64,000 nucleotides of DNA from positions 1 to 64,000 of the forward strand of contig SCSG01000041.1 in assembly GCA_004322135.1 (NCBI GenBank). Direction: 5' to 3'. A program made the position numbers and the translations under genes. The notes under the pieces are model-generated. The model did no database searches. It saw only the letters and a program-made list of their open reading frames with translations, and was not told where the DNA came from. The DNA comes from Burkholderiaceae bacterium (GTDB lineage Bacteria; Pseudomonadota; Gammaproteobacteria; Burkholderiales; Burkholderiaceae_B). Positions within the stretch are counted from its first letter, which is position 1, and each line of letters begins with the position of its first letter. Below, one piece after another: positions 45,467-56,004 of the stretch.

Positions 45467-48328
45467 ATGGACGCAATACGCATACGGGGCGCCCGTACGC
45501 ACAATCTCAAGAACATTTCCGTCGACCTGCCTCGCCACAAGCTCGTCGTGGTTACCGGGCTGTCAGGCTCGGGAAAATCGTCACTGGCTTTTGACACACT
45601 GTATGCCGAAGGCCAACGACGCTACGTGGAAAGCCTGTCAGCCTACGCCCGCCAGTTCCTGCAATTGATGGACAAGCCCGACGTCGACCTGATCGAAGGA
45701 CTGTCACCGGCAATTTCCATTGAACAGAAATCCGCTGGCCACAACCCGCGCTCCACCGTGGGGACCATCACCGAAATTCATGACTATTTGCGTTTATTGT
45801 ACGCGCGGGTCGGCACCCCCTATTGCCCGGATCACGGCCTGCCCCTGCAGGCCCAAAACGTCAGCCAGATGGTCGACAAAACCATGGCCTGGGCTCCGAA
45901 CACACGCCTTGCCATCCTCGCGCCCCTGGCCCGTGCGCGCAAAGGCACCTTCGAGGACGAATGCACCAGCCTGCAGGCCCAGGGCTTCGTGCGCCTGCGG
46001 GTCAATGGCGAAATGGTGGAAATCGACCACCTTGGGCCACTGAAGAAAACCGAGAAACACGACTTCGAAGTCGTCGTCGACCGCCTGCGCGCCAAACCCG
46101 AAAGCCTGCAGCGGCTGGCCGAAAGCTTCGAAACCGCACTAAAACTTGCCGAAGGCCGTGCCATAGCGCTGAACATGGACACGGGTGAAGAGCAGACCTT
46201 CTCCAGCCGCTACGCCTGCCCGGTCTGCCAGCGCAGCCTTGCCGAACTCGAGCCACGACTATTCAGCTTCAACAACCCCGTGGGTGCCTGCCCCACCTGC
46301 GACGGCCTGGGCAATATCGACTTCTTTGACCCCAAGCGCGTCGTCGCATTTCCCGAACTGAGCCTGGCCAGCGGCGCCATCAACGGCTGGGACAAGCGCA
46401 ACGCCTTCACCCACACCCTGCTTACCAGCCTTGCTGCACACTACGGCTTCGACATCGACACACCATTCGAAGACCTGAGCGACGAAATCAGGAACCAGGT
46501 GCTTTACGGCTCGGGCGACGAAAACATCGCCTTCCTGTACCTGAACGAAAAAGGGCGCAGCACCGTCAAAAGACACCCGTTCGAAGGCGTCATCCCCAAC
46601 CTCGAACGACGCTGGCGCGAAACCGACTCCAGTGCCGTACGCGAAGAACTGAGCAAATACCGCCACACCAGAATCTGCCCCGACTGCCTTGGCTCGCGCC
46701 TGCGCAGCGAAGCCCGCAACGTGCTCATCGGCGACGAACCCGGCGAAGCCCAGCGCCGCGGACGCGCCATCTACGAAGTTGAGGCCCTGCCGCTGGCCGC
46801 CTGCCTTACGTGGTTCCAGAAACTCGATCTGAACGGTGCCAAAAAGGAAATCGCGGGACGCATCATTCGCGAAATCGAAGCGCGCCTGCAATTCCTGAAC
46901 AACGTCGGCCTGAACTACCTGTCGCTGGACCGCAGCGCCGACACCATCTCGGGCGGCGAAGCCCAGCGCATTCGCCTCGCCAGCCAGATAGGCTCGGGCC
47001 TGACCGGCGTCATGTACGTCCTGGACGAACCCTCAATAGGCCTGCACCAGCGCGACAACGACCGCCTTATCGAAACCCTGAAACACCTGCGCGACCTGGA
47101 CAACAGCGTCATCGTCGTCGAGCATGACGAAGACATGATCCGCTCCGCCGACTTCATCATCGACATGGGGCCGGGCGCTGGCGAGCACGGCGGCTACATC
47201 GTCGCCCAGGGCACGCCCCAAAATCTCGAACAAAACCCGGACTCACTCACCGGCCAATACCTGAACGGTACCCTGCGCATCGAGATACCCCCGCGCCGTC
47301 CCATCACCCCGGACCTGCCCTGGCTGCACCTTGATGGCTGCACCGGCAACAACCTGAAGTCCGTAAACCTCGCCATCCCGGCCGGACGTCTCATCTGCGT
47401 TACCGGCGTCTCCGGCTCCGGCAAATCCACCCTCATCAACGACACACTGGCCGCTGCCGTCGCCCACGAACTGCACCGCGCCCAAACCGAGCCGGCCCCC
47501 TTCCAATCCCTGGAAGGCATCTCCCACTTCGACAAGATCATCAACGTCGACCAAAGCCCCATCGGCCGGACGCCACGCAGCAACCCCGCCACCTATACCG
47601 GCATGTTCACCCCCATACGCGAACTATTCGCCGGCGTACCCGAAGCCCGCACCAGGGGCTACGACCCCGGACGCTTCTCCTTTAACGTCAAGGGCGGCCG
47701 CTGTGAAGCCTGCCAAGGCGACGGCGTCGTCAAAGTGGAAATGCATTTCCTGCCCGACATGTACGTACCCTGCGACGTATGCGGCGGCAAACGGTACAAC
47801 CGCGAAACCCTGGAAATTCGCTATCGCGGCCACAACATCAGCGAAGTCCTGGACCTTACCGTCGAACAGGCCCTCAACTACTTCGAAGCTGTTCCCTCGA
47901 TCGCACGCAAACTCAAAACCCTGATGGACGTTGGCCTCTCGTACGTTCGCCTTGGCCAAAGCGCAACCACCCTGTCAGGCGGCGAAGCCCAACGCGTCAA
48001 ACTGTCGCTCGAACTTTCCAAACGCAGCACGGGACGCACTCTTTACATCCTTGACGAGCCCACCACTGGCCTGCATTTCCAGGACATCTCGCTGCTGCTC
48101 GCCGTCCTTAGCAAACTCGTCAACGCGGGCAACACCGTCGTCATCATCGAACACAATCTGGACGTCATCAAGACCGCTGACTGGGTCATAGACCTGGGGC
48201 CTGAAGGCGGCAACGGCGGAGGCGAAATCGTCGCCCAAGGCACCCCCGAAGACATCGCCGCATGCCCCAAAAGCTACACCGGCCAATACCTCAAACCCCT
48301 GCTGGAAAACGCCACCGAAGAATCCTGA
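45467..48328 (+). CDS. uvrA: excinuclease ABC subunit A
   Basis: A 953-residue damage-recognition ATPase of nucleotide excision repair. Two ABC modules: [10 protein letters not shown] and [10 protein letters not shown] (Walker A), with [10 protein letters not shown] and [10 protein letters not shown] signatures. Zinc fingers: CPVCQRSL with CPTCDGLG, and CEACQGDG with CDVCGGKRY. Length is standard. It diverges from the MFS/ssb block. It loads UvrB onto lesions. Confidence 0.98.
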   Translation: MDAIRIRGARTHNLKNISVDLPRHKLVVVTGLSGSGKSSLAFDTLYAEGQRRYVESLSAYARQFLQLMDKPDVDLIEGLSPAISIEQKSAGHNPRSTVGTITEIHDYLRLLYARVGTPYCPDHGLPLQAQNVSQMVDKTMAWAPNTRLAILAPLARARKGTFEDECTSLQAQGFVRLRVNGEMVEIDHLGPLKKTEKHDFEVVVDRLRAKPESLQRLAESFETALKLAEGRAIALNMDTGEEQTFSSRYACPVCQRSLAELEPRLFSFNNPVGACPTCDGLGNIDFFDPKRVVAFPELSLASGAINGWDKRNAFTHTLLTSLAAHYGFDIDTPFEDLSDEIRNQVLYGSGDENIAFLYLNEKGRSTVKRHPFEGVIPNLERRWRETDSSAVREELSKYRHTRICPDCLGSRLRSEARNVLIGDEPGEAQRRGRAIYEVEALPLAACLTWFQKLDLNGAKKEIAGRIIREIEARLQFLNNVGLNYLSLDRSADTISGGEAQRIRLASQIGSGLTGVMYVLDEPSIGLHQRDNDRLIETLKHLRDLDNSVIVVEHDEDMIRSADFIIDMGPGAGEHGGYIVAQGTPQNLEQNPDSLTGQYLNGTLRIEIPPRRPITPDLPWLHLDGCTGNNLKSVNLAIPAGRLICVTGVSGSGKSTLINDTLAAAVAHELHRAQTEPAPFQSLEGISHFDKIINVDQSPIGRTPRSNPATYTGMFTPIRELFAGVPEARTRGYDPGRFSFNVKGGRCEACQGDGVVKVEMHFLPDMYVPCDVCGGKRYNRETLEIRYRGHNISEVLDLTVEQALNYFEAVPSIARKLKTLMDVGLSYVRLGQSATTLSGGEAQRVKLSLELSKRSTGRTLYILDEPTTGLHFQDISLLLAVLSKLVNAGNTVVIIEHNLDVIKTADWVIDLGPEGGNGGGEIVAQGTPEDIAACPKSYTGQYLKPLLENATEES

Positions 48329-48353
48329 CGCCGCCGCATGCCACACACAACAA

Positions 48354-48576
48354 GGCGGTTTCGGCCGGGCTGGTTTTGCGAAGTTGGAGCAAGCCGTCCA
48401 GTCGAGCCAGATCGGGATGCAAGCGCGCATTTGTTCGAGCGCGATGTTTACGGACAGCCGGTGGCTGTCCGTTCGCGCGAGTTATGCGCGCGCCCGATCT
48501 GGCTTGGCTGGACGGGAAGCCCCGGCGCAGCCGGGGCCGCAGCGACCTGAGCAAAACCAGCCCGGCCGAAACCGCC
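48354..48576. repeat. 223-bp long imperfect inverted repeat element
   Basis: The outer 26 bases on each side (48354-48379 and 48551-48576) are an exact inverted match. Inside, 23-base arms (48394-48416 and 48493-48515) match except at two or three positions; 8-base arms (48423-48430 and 48484-48491) match; and the centre is a perfect hairpin CGGACAGCC-GGT-GGCTGTCCG (48451-48471). An extra hairpin, CCCCGG-CGCAG-CCGGGG (48520-48536), is inserted in the right arm only. It fills the gap between convergent uvrA and dgt, with no coding frame that looks genuine. It may be a dispersed MITE-like or REP-like element; no clear target-site duplication is seen. Confidence 0.85.
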
Positions 48577-48612
48577 GCTCAAGAACCCAAACACACACCC
48601 AACTCCCCCCAA

Positions 48613-49737
48613 CTACATCTCAAACAGCTCCCGATACTCCCGAATCGCATACCGATCCGTCATCCCGGCAATGTAGTCAGCAATAGCCCGAGCCTGCGCA
48701 ACATCCCCTTCCCGCCGATACTCATCCTGCAGCAACCTTGGTTCATCCAGGAACGCCTCGAACAGCCCCCGCACAATACGCCGTGCCTTCGTGGTCATCC
48801 GCATCACCCGATGATGCCGGTACAAATTCGCCAGCAGAAAACTCTTCAACGCATCCGCCTGTGCCCGCATCGACGGTGAAAAAGCCGCCAGAGGCTTCCC
48901 GGACCGAACCGCATCGACACTATCGGGACCACGGCGCTCAATGTTCGCCAGCGTAGTTGTAGTCAAATCAACCACCAGCGTATTGATCATGCCCCGTATC
49001 GTCTCGGAAATCGCGCGCCGACGATCAAGATTCGGATACTGACCCATCACCCGCGAATAATGCGTCGAGAAAATTTCGAGCATCTGCAACTGCCCGACCG
49101 TAATCAGCCCCGAACGCAGACCGTCATCGACATCGTGATTGTTGTAAGCAATCTCATCCGCCAAATTCGCAATCTGCGCCTCCAGAGAAGGCTGCGTTCC
49201 CTCCAGAAAGCGCTTTCCCACCTCACCAAGCCTGCGTGCATGCGAAAGCGAACAGTGCTTCAGAATACCCTCGCGCGTTTCAAAACAAAGATTCAGGCCA
49301 TTGAACGCCGCATAGCGCTCCTCCAGTTCGTCAACCACCCGCAGACTTTGTAAATTATGCTCAAAGCCTCCCGCGTCCGGAGCAAACTCATGCAGGCAGG
49401 CATTCAGCTCTTCCTGCCCCGCGTGCCCAAAAGGCGTATGACCCAAATCATGCGCCAACGAAATCGCTTCAGTCAGATCCTCATGCAGCCCCAGATTGCG
49501 CGCCAGCGTACGCGCAATCTGTGCCACCTCGATGCTGTGAGTAAGCCGAGTGCGAAACAGATCGCCCTCGTGATTCACAAAAACCTGCGTCTTGTATTCC
49601 AGCAAGCGAAACGCATTACAGTGAATAATGCGATCGCGATCGCGCTGAAACTGACTGCGATTCACCGGCCGCTCTTCGGGATGCATACGGCCGCGTGTAT
49701 GCTCCGGGTCGCACGCATAAAGCGCCAGTTGCGTCAT
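48613..49737 (-). CDS. dgt: dGTP triphosphohydrolase-like HD protein
   Basis: A 374-residue HD-superfamily enzyme that hydrolyses dNTPs to nucleoside and triphosphate. Metal ligands appear in [14 protein letters not shown] and [17 protein letters not shown]; the family tail [20 protein letters not shown] is present. This is the shorter dgt-2 type common outside enterics. It follows aroB by nine bases and converges with uvrA across the inverted-repeat element. Confidence 0.93.
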   Translation of the reverse strand: MTQLALYACDPEHTRGRMHPEERPVNRSQFQRDRDRIIHCNAFRLLEYKTQVFVNHEGDLFRTRLTHSIEVAQIARTLARNLGLHEDLTEAISLAHDLGHTPFGHAGQEELNACLHEFAPDAGGFEHNLQSLRVVDELEERYAAFNGLNLCFETREGILKHCSLSHARRLGEVGKRFLEGTQPSLEAQIANLADEIAYNNHDVDDGLRSGLITVGQLQMLEIFSTHYSRVMGQYPNLDRRRAISETIRGMINTLVVDLTTTTLANIERRGPDSVDAVRSGKPLAAFSPSMRAQADALKSFLLANLYRHHRVMRMTTKARRIVRGLFEAFLDEPRLLQDEYRREGDVAQARAIADYIAGMTDRYAIREYRELFEM

Positions 49738-49746
49738 ATCACTACC

Positions 49747-50832
49747 CTATAGAACCGGAACAGCCGTCTTGTGAAGCACCTCGCGCAGCGCCTGAAGCGG
49801 CGCGGGCTGGAACACCGCCTCGCCAATCCTGGGCAACATAATAAAGCGCAACACACCGCCCTCGGTCTTCTTGTCTACCTGCATCAATTCAATCCAGCGA
49901 TCCGTGCCGAAATTGGGTGGCACAACCGGGCAACCAATGGCGCGTACCAGCTCACGCACGCGCCGCACATCGGCACTGGCAAGACCCTTCACCACCGCCG
50001 AGAGTTCGGCTGCCTGAACCATGCCGCAGCCTACCGCCTCACCGTGCAGCCATTCGCCATAACCCAGCCCGGATTCAATTGCATGGCCGAACGTATGGCC
50101 GAAGTTCAGGATGGCACGCAGCCCCGATTCGCGCTCGTCCTGCGACACCACCCGCGCCTTGATCTGGCACGACCGCTCAATGGCGTACGACACCGCGTCA
50201 TGATCGAGCGCGCGCAGCGCCCCCGCGTTGTGCTCACACCAGTCGAAAAACGCCGCATCAACAATGCACCCATACTTGATGACCTCGGCCAGGCCAGCGC
50301 TGACTTCACGCGCCGGCAGCGTCTCCAGGACGCCGGGGTCGATCTCGACGGCAACGGGCTGATAGAACGCGCCGATCATGTTCTTGCCCAGCGGATGATT
50401 GACCGCCGTCTTGCCGCCTACCGAAGAGTCCACCTGCGCCAGTAGCGTTGTGGGAACCTGAATGAAACGCACACCACGCATATAGCACGCTGCGGCAAAC
50501 CCGACCATGTCGCCTACAACCCCGCCGCCCAGCGCCACCAGAACTGTCTTGCGATCGCAACGGCTTTGTAACAATCCATCAAAGATCCGGTTCAGGGTGC
50601 GCCAGTCCTTATGCGCCTCACCGTCCGGCAACTCAATATAGATCACGCGTTTGCCCGATTCCTCAAGACTCTTCCTGGCGCGATCCGCGTAATGGCCCGC
50701 CACCGTCGGGTTGCTGATCATGGCAATGGAGGTTGCATCGTGCGGCACACTCTGCGCCAGTCGATCCAGCCGTCCGGCATGGATGTGTATGGGGTAGTGC
50801 CCCCCCGGCGCCTCAACGTTGACAGTGGTCAT
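49747..50832 (-). CDS. aroB: 3-dehydroquinate synthase
   Basis: A 361-residue NAD- and zinc-dependent enzyme of the shikimate pathway. [19 protein letters not shown] is the NAD-binding segment, [14 protein letters not shown] the active loop, and HGEAVGCGM and [11 protein letters not shown] hold zinc His. Its ATG overlaps the aroK stop as ATGA, so the two are translated together. Confidence 0.97.
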   Translation of the reverse strand: MTTVNVEAPGGHYPIHIHAGRLDRLAQSVPHDATSIAMISNPTVAGHYADRARKSLEESGKRVIYIELPDGEAHKDWRTLNRIFDGLLQSRCDRKTVLVALGGGVVGDMVGFAAACYMRGVRFIQVPTTLLAQVDSSVGGKTAVNHPLGKNMIGAFYQPVAVEIDPGVLETLPAREVSAGLAEVIKYGCIVDAAFFDWCEHNAGALRALDHDAVSYAIERSCQIKARVVSQDERESGLRAILNFGHTFGHAIESGLGYGEWLHGEAVGCGMVQAAELSAVVKGLASADVRRVRELVRAIGCPVVPPNFGTDRWIELMQVDKKTEGGVLRFIMLPRIGEAVFQPAPLQALREVLHKTAVPVL

Positions 50833-51368
50833 GCCGGCGCCCTGTAATTTTGTAATCGTGAAATCAATGTACGCACCACGTGCGGCACAGGCAGACTGCC
50901 CGTGTCGTACACGACGTCCGCCACCTCGTCGTACAACGGTGTGCGCTGGCCAAGTAGTTCCAACAAGCGTGCGCGCGGATTTTCCGTTTGAAGCAACGGA
51001 CGATGGCGATCACGCGCCACGCGCCGGTACAACTCGTCGCCACTCGCACGTAAATACACCACGACGCCACGATCCTTCAGGTATTTGCGGTTTTCGGCGG
51101 CCAGCACCGCACCGCCTCCGGTGGCCAGCACAACGTTGGAACACTGCGAATACTCATCCAGCAGCGCTGTTTCGCGGCGCCGGAAGCCGGCCTCGCCTTC
51201 GATCTCGAAGATGGTCGCCACTTGAACTCCGCAGCGCTCCTGCAGGGCAAGGTCCAGATCGACAAACTTGCGGCCAAGCGAACGGGCCAGATGACGGCCG
51301 ATCGTTGTTTTTCCGGCACCCATCATTCCAACCAGGAAGATTGGTGCGTCGTAAGGCAACGACTCCAT
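50829..51368 (-). CDS. aroK: shikimate kinase
   Basis: A 179-residue kinase that phosphorylates shikimate. [18 protein letters not shown] is the Walker A start, [13 protein letters not shown] the shikimate site, [10 protein letters not shown] and ATGGGAVL the Walker B-like and substrate loops. ATG 51368 gives a family-length protein with GGGGG upstream; ATG 51440 would add 24 residues, but a GATAAT-like -10 sits only about 10 bases before it. It is first in aroK-aroB-dgt and diverges from mrcA. Confidence 0.93.
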   Translation of the reverse strand: MESLPYDAPIFLVGMMGAGKTTIGRHLARSLGRKFVDLDLALQERCGVQVATIFEIEGEAGFRRRETALLDEYSQCSNVVLATGGGAVLAAENRKYLKDRGVVVYLRASGDELYRRVARDRHRPLLQTENPRARLLELLGQRTPLYDEVADVVYDTGSLPVPHVVRTLISRLQNYRAPA

Positions 51369-51555
51369 GTTGGTTACCCCCGCGTCGATGGCACCACACT
51401 GTGGCTCTGCCGCGGCGTCAAAACGTAAAGAATCAGTCATTTGTGTATTATCCCACTTGCATCCCAGCGACGAATTGCTGCACTGCATTGATTTGTTACA
51501 CAAACCCACGATGCAAACTGTAGTCCGGCTGCGGTTGGACTTAAAATCGGCCTCA

Positions 51556-54006
51556 ATGAGTTCCTCTACCTCCACTTCGCAGAATCCCTCTATGTCGTCT
51601 CACCCAAGGCTCGGGCGCTTCATCCTGAAGGCAGCCGTATTCGCTGTCGGACTCGGGCTATGCGGCGCGCTGCTGGGAGCATTGGCGCTTGCCTTAGCGT
51701 GGCCCAACCTGCCCAACCTGAGCGCGTTGACCGACTATCGCCCGCGCGTGCCCCTGCGCGTTTATACCGCCGACAAAGTCCTTATTGGCGAATTCGGCGA
51801 AGAGCGGCGCAATGTCCTAAGCTTCAACGAAATTCCCGACGTCATGAAGTCTGCCATTTTATCAGCGGAAGACGACCGCTTCTACCAGCACGGCGGCATC
51901 GACTGGCTTGGCGTGGTGCGCGCCATGATTGCCAACATCACCAACATGTCCAAAGTGCAAGGGGCCAGCACAATCACCATGCAGGTCGCGCGCAACTTCT
52001 ACCTCAGTTCGCAAAAAACCTACACACGCAAGTTCTACGAATTGCTGCTCACGTTCAAGATAGAGTCGACCTTGACGAAGGACCAGATTCTGGATCTATA
52101 CATGAACCAGATCTACCTGGGCCACAGGGCATACGGCTTTGCCGCGGCTTCACGCACCTATTTCGGCAAGCCATTATCTGAAATCACCCCTGCCGAAGCG
52201 GCCATGCTGGCCGGTATTCCCAAAGCGCCATCGCGCTTCAATCCCATCGCCAATTTTTCCCGCGCCAAGATCCGCCAGGGCTACGTGCTGGGCCGCATGA
52301 AAGACCTTGGCTACCTGACCGATGCCGAATACAAGCAGGCCATGGCGCAACCCATCGTGCTCAAGTCCGCACCCGGCACTCCGGCGGGAGGATACGCCAT
52401 CCATGGCGAATACGTGGCCGACCTGGCCCGTCAACTGCTTTATGGCGTCTATCAGGACAACGTGTATTCACGCGGCTTCAACATCTACACGACAATCAAA
52501 TCGGGTGACCAGGAAGCGGCTCATGACGCCGTGCGCGATGGCATCCTCGACTACACCCGCCGCGCGCCGTATCCGGGGCCCGAAGAAACCATCGACCTGC
52601 CGGCCGGCGTTGAAAACGACCCCACAAAACTGGACAGCATCCTGGATTCCGTGCAGGACAAGTACGCGGACGACGAAGGCCTGCTGGTCGGCGTAGTGCT
52701 TTCTGCCGCCCCCGACAAAGTTGTGGTTGCCCGCAGCTCGCAAGAGATCATCGACGTCACGAACAAGAACGCCCTGAAAGTCATCGCGCGCGGCCTGGTC
52801 AAAAACGCCAAGGACAAGGTCAAGATCTCGCGCGGCTCTGTCGTATACATCCACAAAAACGGCGACTACTGGGAGATCATCAACAAGCCCACCGTCCAGG
52901 CTGCTTTTGTTTCCATCCGTCCCGAAGACGGCGCCATCATATCCATGGTTGGCGGCTTCAGTTTCGGTGACGACCAGTTCAATCGCGTTACGGCGGCGTG
53001 GCGTCAGCCGGGTTCGGCGTTCAAGCCCTTCATCTACGCCTCGACACTGGAGCGCGGGATCACGCCCGCCACCCAGGTTTCTGACGAGCCCTTCACGCTT
53101 ACCGCCGAACAAACGGGCTCAAAAGCCTGGTCGCCGAAAAATTACGGCAACGCCTATGAGCCCATGCTGACCATGCGCCAGGGTCTGTACAAATCCAAGA
53201 ACATGGTGTCCATCCGCCTGATGCAGGCGGTGGGTCCGAAGTACGTTCAGGACTACATCACACGCTTTGGCTTTGACCGCTCGCGCAACCCGGCCGTGCT
53301 TCCATTGGCGCTGGGCGCTGGCGCCGTCACACCATTGCAGCTGGCCGACGGCTACGCTGTCTTTGCCAACGGCGGCTACCGCGTTCTGCCCTACCTCATC
53401 GACCACATCACCGACAGCAGTGGCAAGGTCATCATGCAGGCCAAGCCCATCGTGGCGGGTGACTCGGCCAACCGTGTCGTAGACCCGCGCACCGTCTATG
53501 TCATGGACGACCTGCTGCGCGGCGTGGCCACATACGGTACCGGTGCGCGCGTGCACCGCGAACTTAAACGCGACGACATCGGAGGCAAGACGGGCACCAC
53601 GAACGACTCGCACGACGCCTGGTTCGCCGGCTTCACGCCCAAACTGGTGGGCGTCGCCTGGATGGGCTACGACCAGCCCAAATCACTGGGTAGCCGCGAA
53701 ACCGGCGGCGGCGCGGCATTGCCCATATGGCTGGACTACATGCGCTACGCCCTGAAGGGCCAGCCACAAATACCACCAGGCCCCATGCCGGCGGGGCTTG
53801 AAAAAATTGACGGCGATTATTATTTTTCGGAATTCCCTCCCGGCCAGGCCGTCGCCCGTGTCGGTCTGCCCACGCCGAACGACGTACCACCCTCCACGAC
53901 CCCGCCTCCGGACGCGATCAACAATCTCGTCAATCAGCTGACCAACAGCACCACGGCCGACAGAAACGGCGGCACGCCAGCACAAACGCAGCGCGTGCAG
54001 TTCTAG
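51556..54006 (+). CDS. mrcA: penicillin-binding protein 1A, bifunctional glycosyltransferase/transpeptidase
   Basis: An 816-residue inner-membrane peptidoglycan synthase. One N-terminal anchor (about residues 20-50). GT51 domain: ILSAEDDRFYQHGG, QGASTITMQVARNFYL. Transpeptidase: SAFK (SxxK Ser), SKN and KTGTTNDS motifs; OB-like region between. A Pro/Thr-rich tail ends the protein. ATG 51556 chosen; 51592 is an in-frame alternative. It diverges from aroK and ends 135 bases before lptM. Confidence 0.96.
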   Translation: MSSSTSTSQNPSMSSHPRLGRFILKAAVFAVGLGLCGALLGALALALAWPNLPNLSALTDYRPRVPLRVYTADKVLIGEFGEERRNVLSFNEIPDVMKSAILSAEDDRFYQHGGIDWLGVVRAMIANITNMSKVQGASTITMQVARNFYLSSQKTYTRKFYELLLTFKIESTLTKDQILDLYMNQIYLGHRAYGFAAASRTYFGKPLSEITPAEAAMLAGIPKAPSRFNPIANFSRAKIRQGYVLGRMKDLGYLTDAEYKQAMAQPIVLKSAPGTPAGGYAIHGEYVADLARQLLYGVYQDNVYSRGFNIYTTIKSGDQEAAHDAVRDGILDYTRRAPYPGPEETIDLPAGVENDPTKLDSILDSVQDKYADDEGLLVGVVLSAAPDKVVVARSSQEIIDVTNKNALKVIARGLVKNAKDKVKISRGSVVYIHKNGDYWEIINKPTVQAAFVSIRPEDGAIISMVGGFSFGDDQFNRVTAAWRQPGSAFKPFIYASTLERGITPATQVSDEPFTLTAEQTGSKAWSPKNYGNAYEPMLTMRQGLYKSKNMVSIRLMQAVGPKYVQDYITRFGFDRSRNPAVLPLALGAGAVTPLQLADGYAVFANGGYRVLPYLIDHITDSSGKVIMQAKPIVAGDSANRVVDPRTVYVMDDLLRGVATYGTGARVHRELKRDDIGGKTGTTNDSHDAWFAGFTPKLVGVAWMGYDQPKSLGSRETGGGAALPIWLDYMRYALKGQPQIPPGPMPAGLEKIDGDYYFSEFPPGQAVARVGLPTPNDVPPSTTPPPDAINNLVNQLTNSTTADRNGGTPAQTQRVQF

Positions 54007-54036
54007 CCCCGCACTGTCCTGCCGCTGCTGATACCC

Positions 54037-54062
54037 GAGGGCTGCCACCGCTGGCGGCCCTC
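54037..54062 (+). terminator. hairpin after mrcA
   Basis: GAGGGC-t-GCCA-ccgc-TGGC-g-GCCCTC forms a 10-bp stem with one mismatch, 31 bases after mrcA. It has no T-run, so it may only slow transcription. Confidence 0.4.
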
Positions 54063-54141
54063 GCTGTCTGCGGGGTAGCGTCGTCAAGCCAAAAATCCTG
54101 TTTCGTTCATAATGACGGTTCACCCAACCTGGAAGCCCACC

Positions 54142-54378
54142 ATGCACGCACCCAAAATCACTTTGCCCGTCCGGTCTGCCGCCCGTATCACTGCCGGCCT
54201 GGCACTGGCCTCACTGCTAGGCGCGTGCGGGCTGAAGGGGGCACTGTACATGCCTCCGCCGCCACCCCCACCCAGCGCAACGCTCACCGAGCCGCCCAAC
54301 ACCGGAGCAGCCACCGGCAATGCCACGGCCAAACAGCCAGCCAATACCGCACCAGCCTCCACCAGCCCCGTCAAATAA
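54142..54378 (+). CDS. lptM: LptM-like small lipoprotein (YifL family)
   Basis: A 78-residue lipoprotein. The signal ends ASLLGACGLKG, a lipobox with Cys at about residue 30 and the conserved GLKG start of LptM. A PPPPPPP run and an Ala/Thr/Pro tail follow. LptM helps oxidative maturation of the LptD translocon in E. coli. It stands just before lysA, its usual neighbour. ATG 54142 is preferred over the open frame start at 54112. Confidence 0.85.
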   Translation: MHAPKITLPVRSAARITAGLALASLLGACGLKGALYMPPPPPPPSATLTEPPNTGAATGNATAKQPANTAPASTSPVK

Positions 54379-54468
54379 ATTCATTCCGCCCTGCCACCCA
54401 CAGGCCGGCGGGTTGCCATGCCCACGACAAGGCAACAACCGCTCCGGCCTCGCAACGAAGTCGCTCCC

Positions 54469-55734
54469 ATGACAGCTGCCTCCCGCTTCCACTTAAAAAA
54501 CGGCATCCTCCATGCCGAGAACGTTCCACTGCCGACCCTGGCTGAAAAATTCGGCACGCCACTGTATGTCTACTCGCGCCAGGCGCTGCACGACGCCTGG
54601 GACTCTTATCATTCGGCCATCGCCGGCCGCAACGTAATCGTCTGCTTCGGCATGAAGGCTAACTCCAATCTGGCCGTGCTTGACGAATTCCGACGGTTGG
54701 GAGCCGGGTTCGACATCGTTTCGGGTGGCGAGCTGGCCCGTGTGCTGGCTGTGGGAGCCGACCCCGGCAAGGTGGTGTTTTCAGGGGTTGGAAAGCAGGT
54801 GTGGGAAATGCAGGCGGCACTGAAAGCGGGCGTGAAATGCTTTAACGTCGAATCCGAAGCCGAGCTTGTCCAGCTGGGTCAAGTCGCCGAAAAAATGAAC
54901 GTCGTCGCGCCCGTGTCGCTGCGGGTGAATCCGGACGTGGATGCGCACACCCACCCCTACATCTCCACGGGCCTGAAAGAAAACAAGTTCGGCATTGCCA
55001 TCGACGATGCCGTCCGGATCTACCAACGTGCTTCCGAAATCAAAAGCCTGCACATAGTTGGCGTCGATTGCCATATCGGCTCGCAGATTACAGACGTCAG
55101 TCCCTATCTTGATGCTCTGGACAAACTCATCATCCTTATCCAGACTCTGGCTGGCCTGGGCATCAAGCTGAGCCATCTGGATCTGGGGGGGGGCATCGGC
55201 ATCCGCTACACCGACGAAACCCCACTTACTCCTACCACTCTGCTCGACAACGTGTTCAAACGTCTTGCACAGCACAAGCTCGACTCGCTGCAGATCGTCC
55301 TGGAACCGGGACGCTCTTTGGTGGGAAACGCCGGCGTATTGTTGACGACAGTCCAATATTTGAAGCACAGCGACGCCAGGAATTTCGCCATCGTTGATGC
55401 AGCGATGAACGATCTGATCCGGCCCACCTTGTACGACGCCTGGCACGGCGTGGAGCAGGTTTGCCCAACGGGGAACGCCAACACACAGATTTATGACATC
55501 GTCGGCCCCATCTGTGAAAGCGGCGACTGGCTGGCGCGCGATCGACGCCTTGTTCTGGAGCAGGGTGAGCTTCTGGCAATCATGTCGGCGGGCGCCTACG
55601 GCTTCACCATGGCCAGCCAATACAATACGCGCCCCCGTGCCGCCGAAATCATGGTCGACAACGACAGCTACCACGTCGTGCGTCCACGCGAAACCCTGGA
55701 AAGCCTGTTTGCCGGTGAACAAACGCTGCCATAA
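54469..55734 (+). CDS. lysA: diaminopimelate decarboxylase
   Basis: A 421-residue PLP fold-type III enzyme making lysine from meso-diaminopimelate. YVYSRQALHDAW leads to FGMKANSNLAVL (PLP Lys), GGGIGIRY (phosphate loop) and GPICESGDWLARDR (catalytic Cys). ATG 54469 chosen; the frame is open back to 54418. A run of nine G (55185-55193) codes part of the GGG loop. Confidence 0.96.
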   Translation: MTAASRFHLKNGILHAENVPLPTLAEKFGTPLYVYSRQALHDAWDSYHSAIAGRNVIVCFGMKANSNLAVLDEFRRLGAGFDIVSGGELARVLAVGADPGKVVFSGVGKQVWEMQAALKAGVKCFNVESEAELVQLGQVAEKMNVVAPVSLRVNPDVDAHTHPYISTGLKENKFGIAIDDAVRIYQRASEIKSLHIVGVDCHIGSQITDVSPYLDALDKLIILIQTLAGLGIKLSHLDLGGGIGIRYTDETPLTPTTLLDNVFKRLAQHKLDSLQIVLEPGRSLVGNAGVLLTTVQYLKHSDARNFAIVDAAMNDLIRPTLYDAWHGVEQVCPTGNANTQIYDIVGPICESGDWLARDRRLVLEQGELLAIMSAGAYGFTMASQYNTRPRAAEIMVDNDSYHVVRPRETLESLFAGEQTLP

Positions 55735-56004
55735 CCCCGGCGCAAATGCACCCCACGCAGTCCTCAAATATATGGAATAAGCAGCAATAATTAGAGAAAA
55801 AACAAGGCAATTGTTTATACTATTAAACCGATTTATCATCTCATGTAACTATTGTATCAATCCCTTTATTCCTCCGCGTCGTTGCCGTTAACCAAATATG
55901 TATGATGTATATGTAAAATAAAAATGTCTCACATCACCTTATTCACGACAACCAACGCGCCCAACTTTCGTTCTCCACCCAACCGAACGCGGCCAAGCTA
56001 AGAC
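55735..56004. other. AT-rich intergenic region before the GGDEF/EAL gene, 270 bases
   Basis: No gene is supported. It is clearly richer in A/T than its flanks and should carry the promoter of the GGDEF/EAL gene. I could not single out a convincing -35/-10 pair or palindrome. Confidence 0.5.

Noticed and set aside
48354-48576. Simple terminator reading of the uvrA-dgt repeat
   Set aside because: Length, nested arms and lack of T-runs at the ends make a plain intrinsic terminator unlikely.
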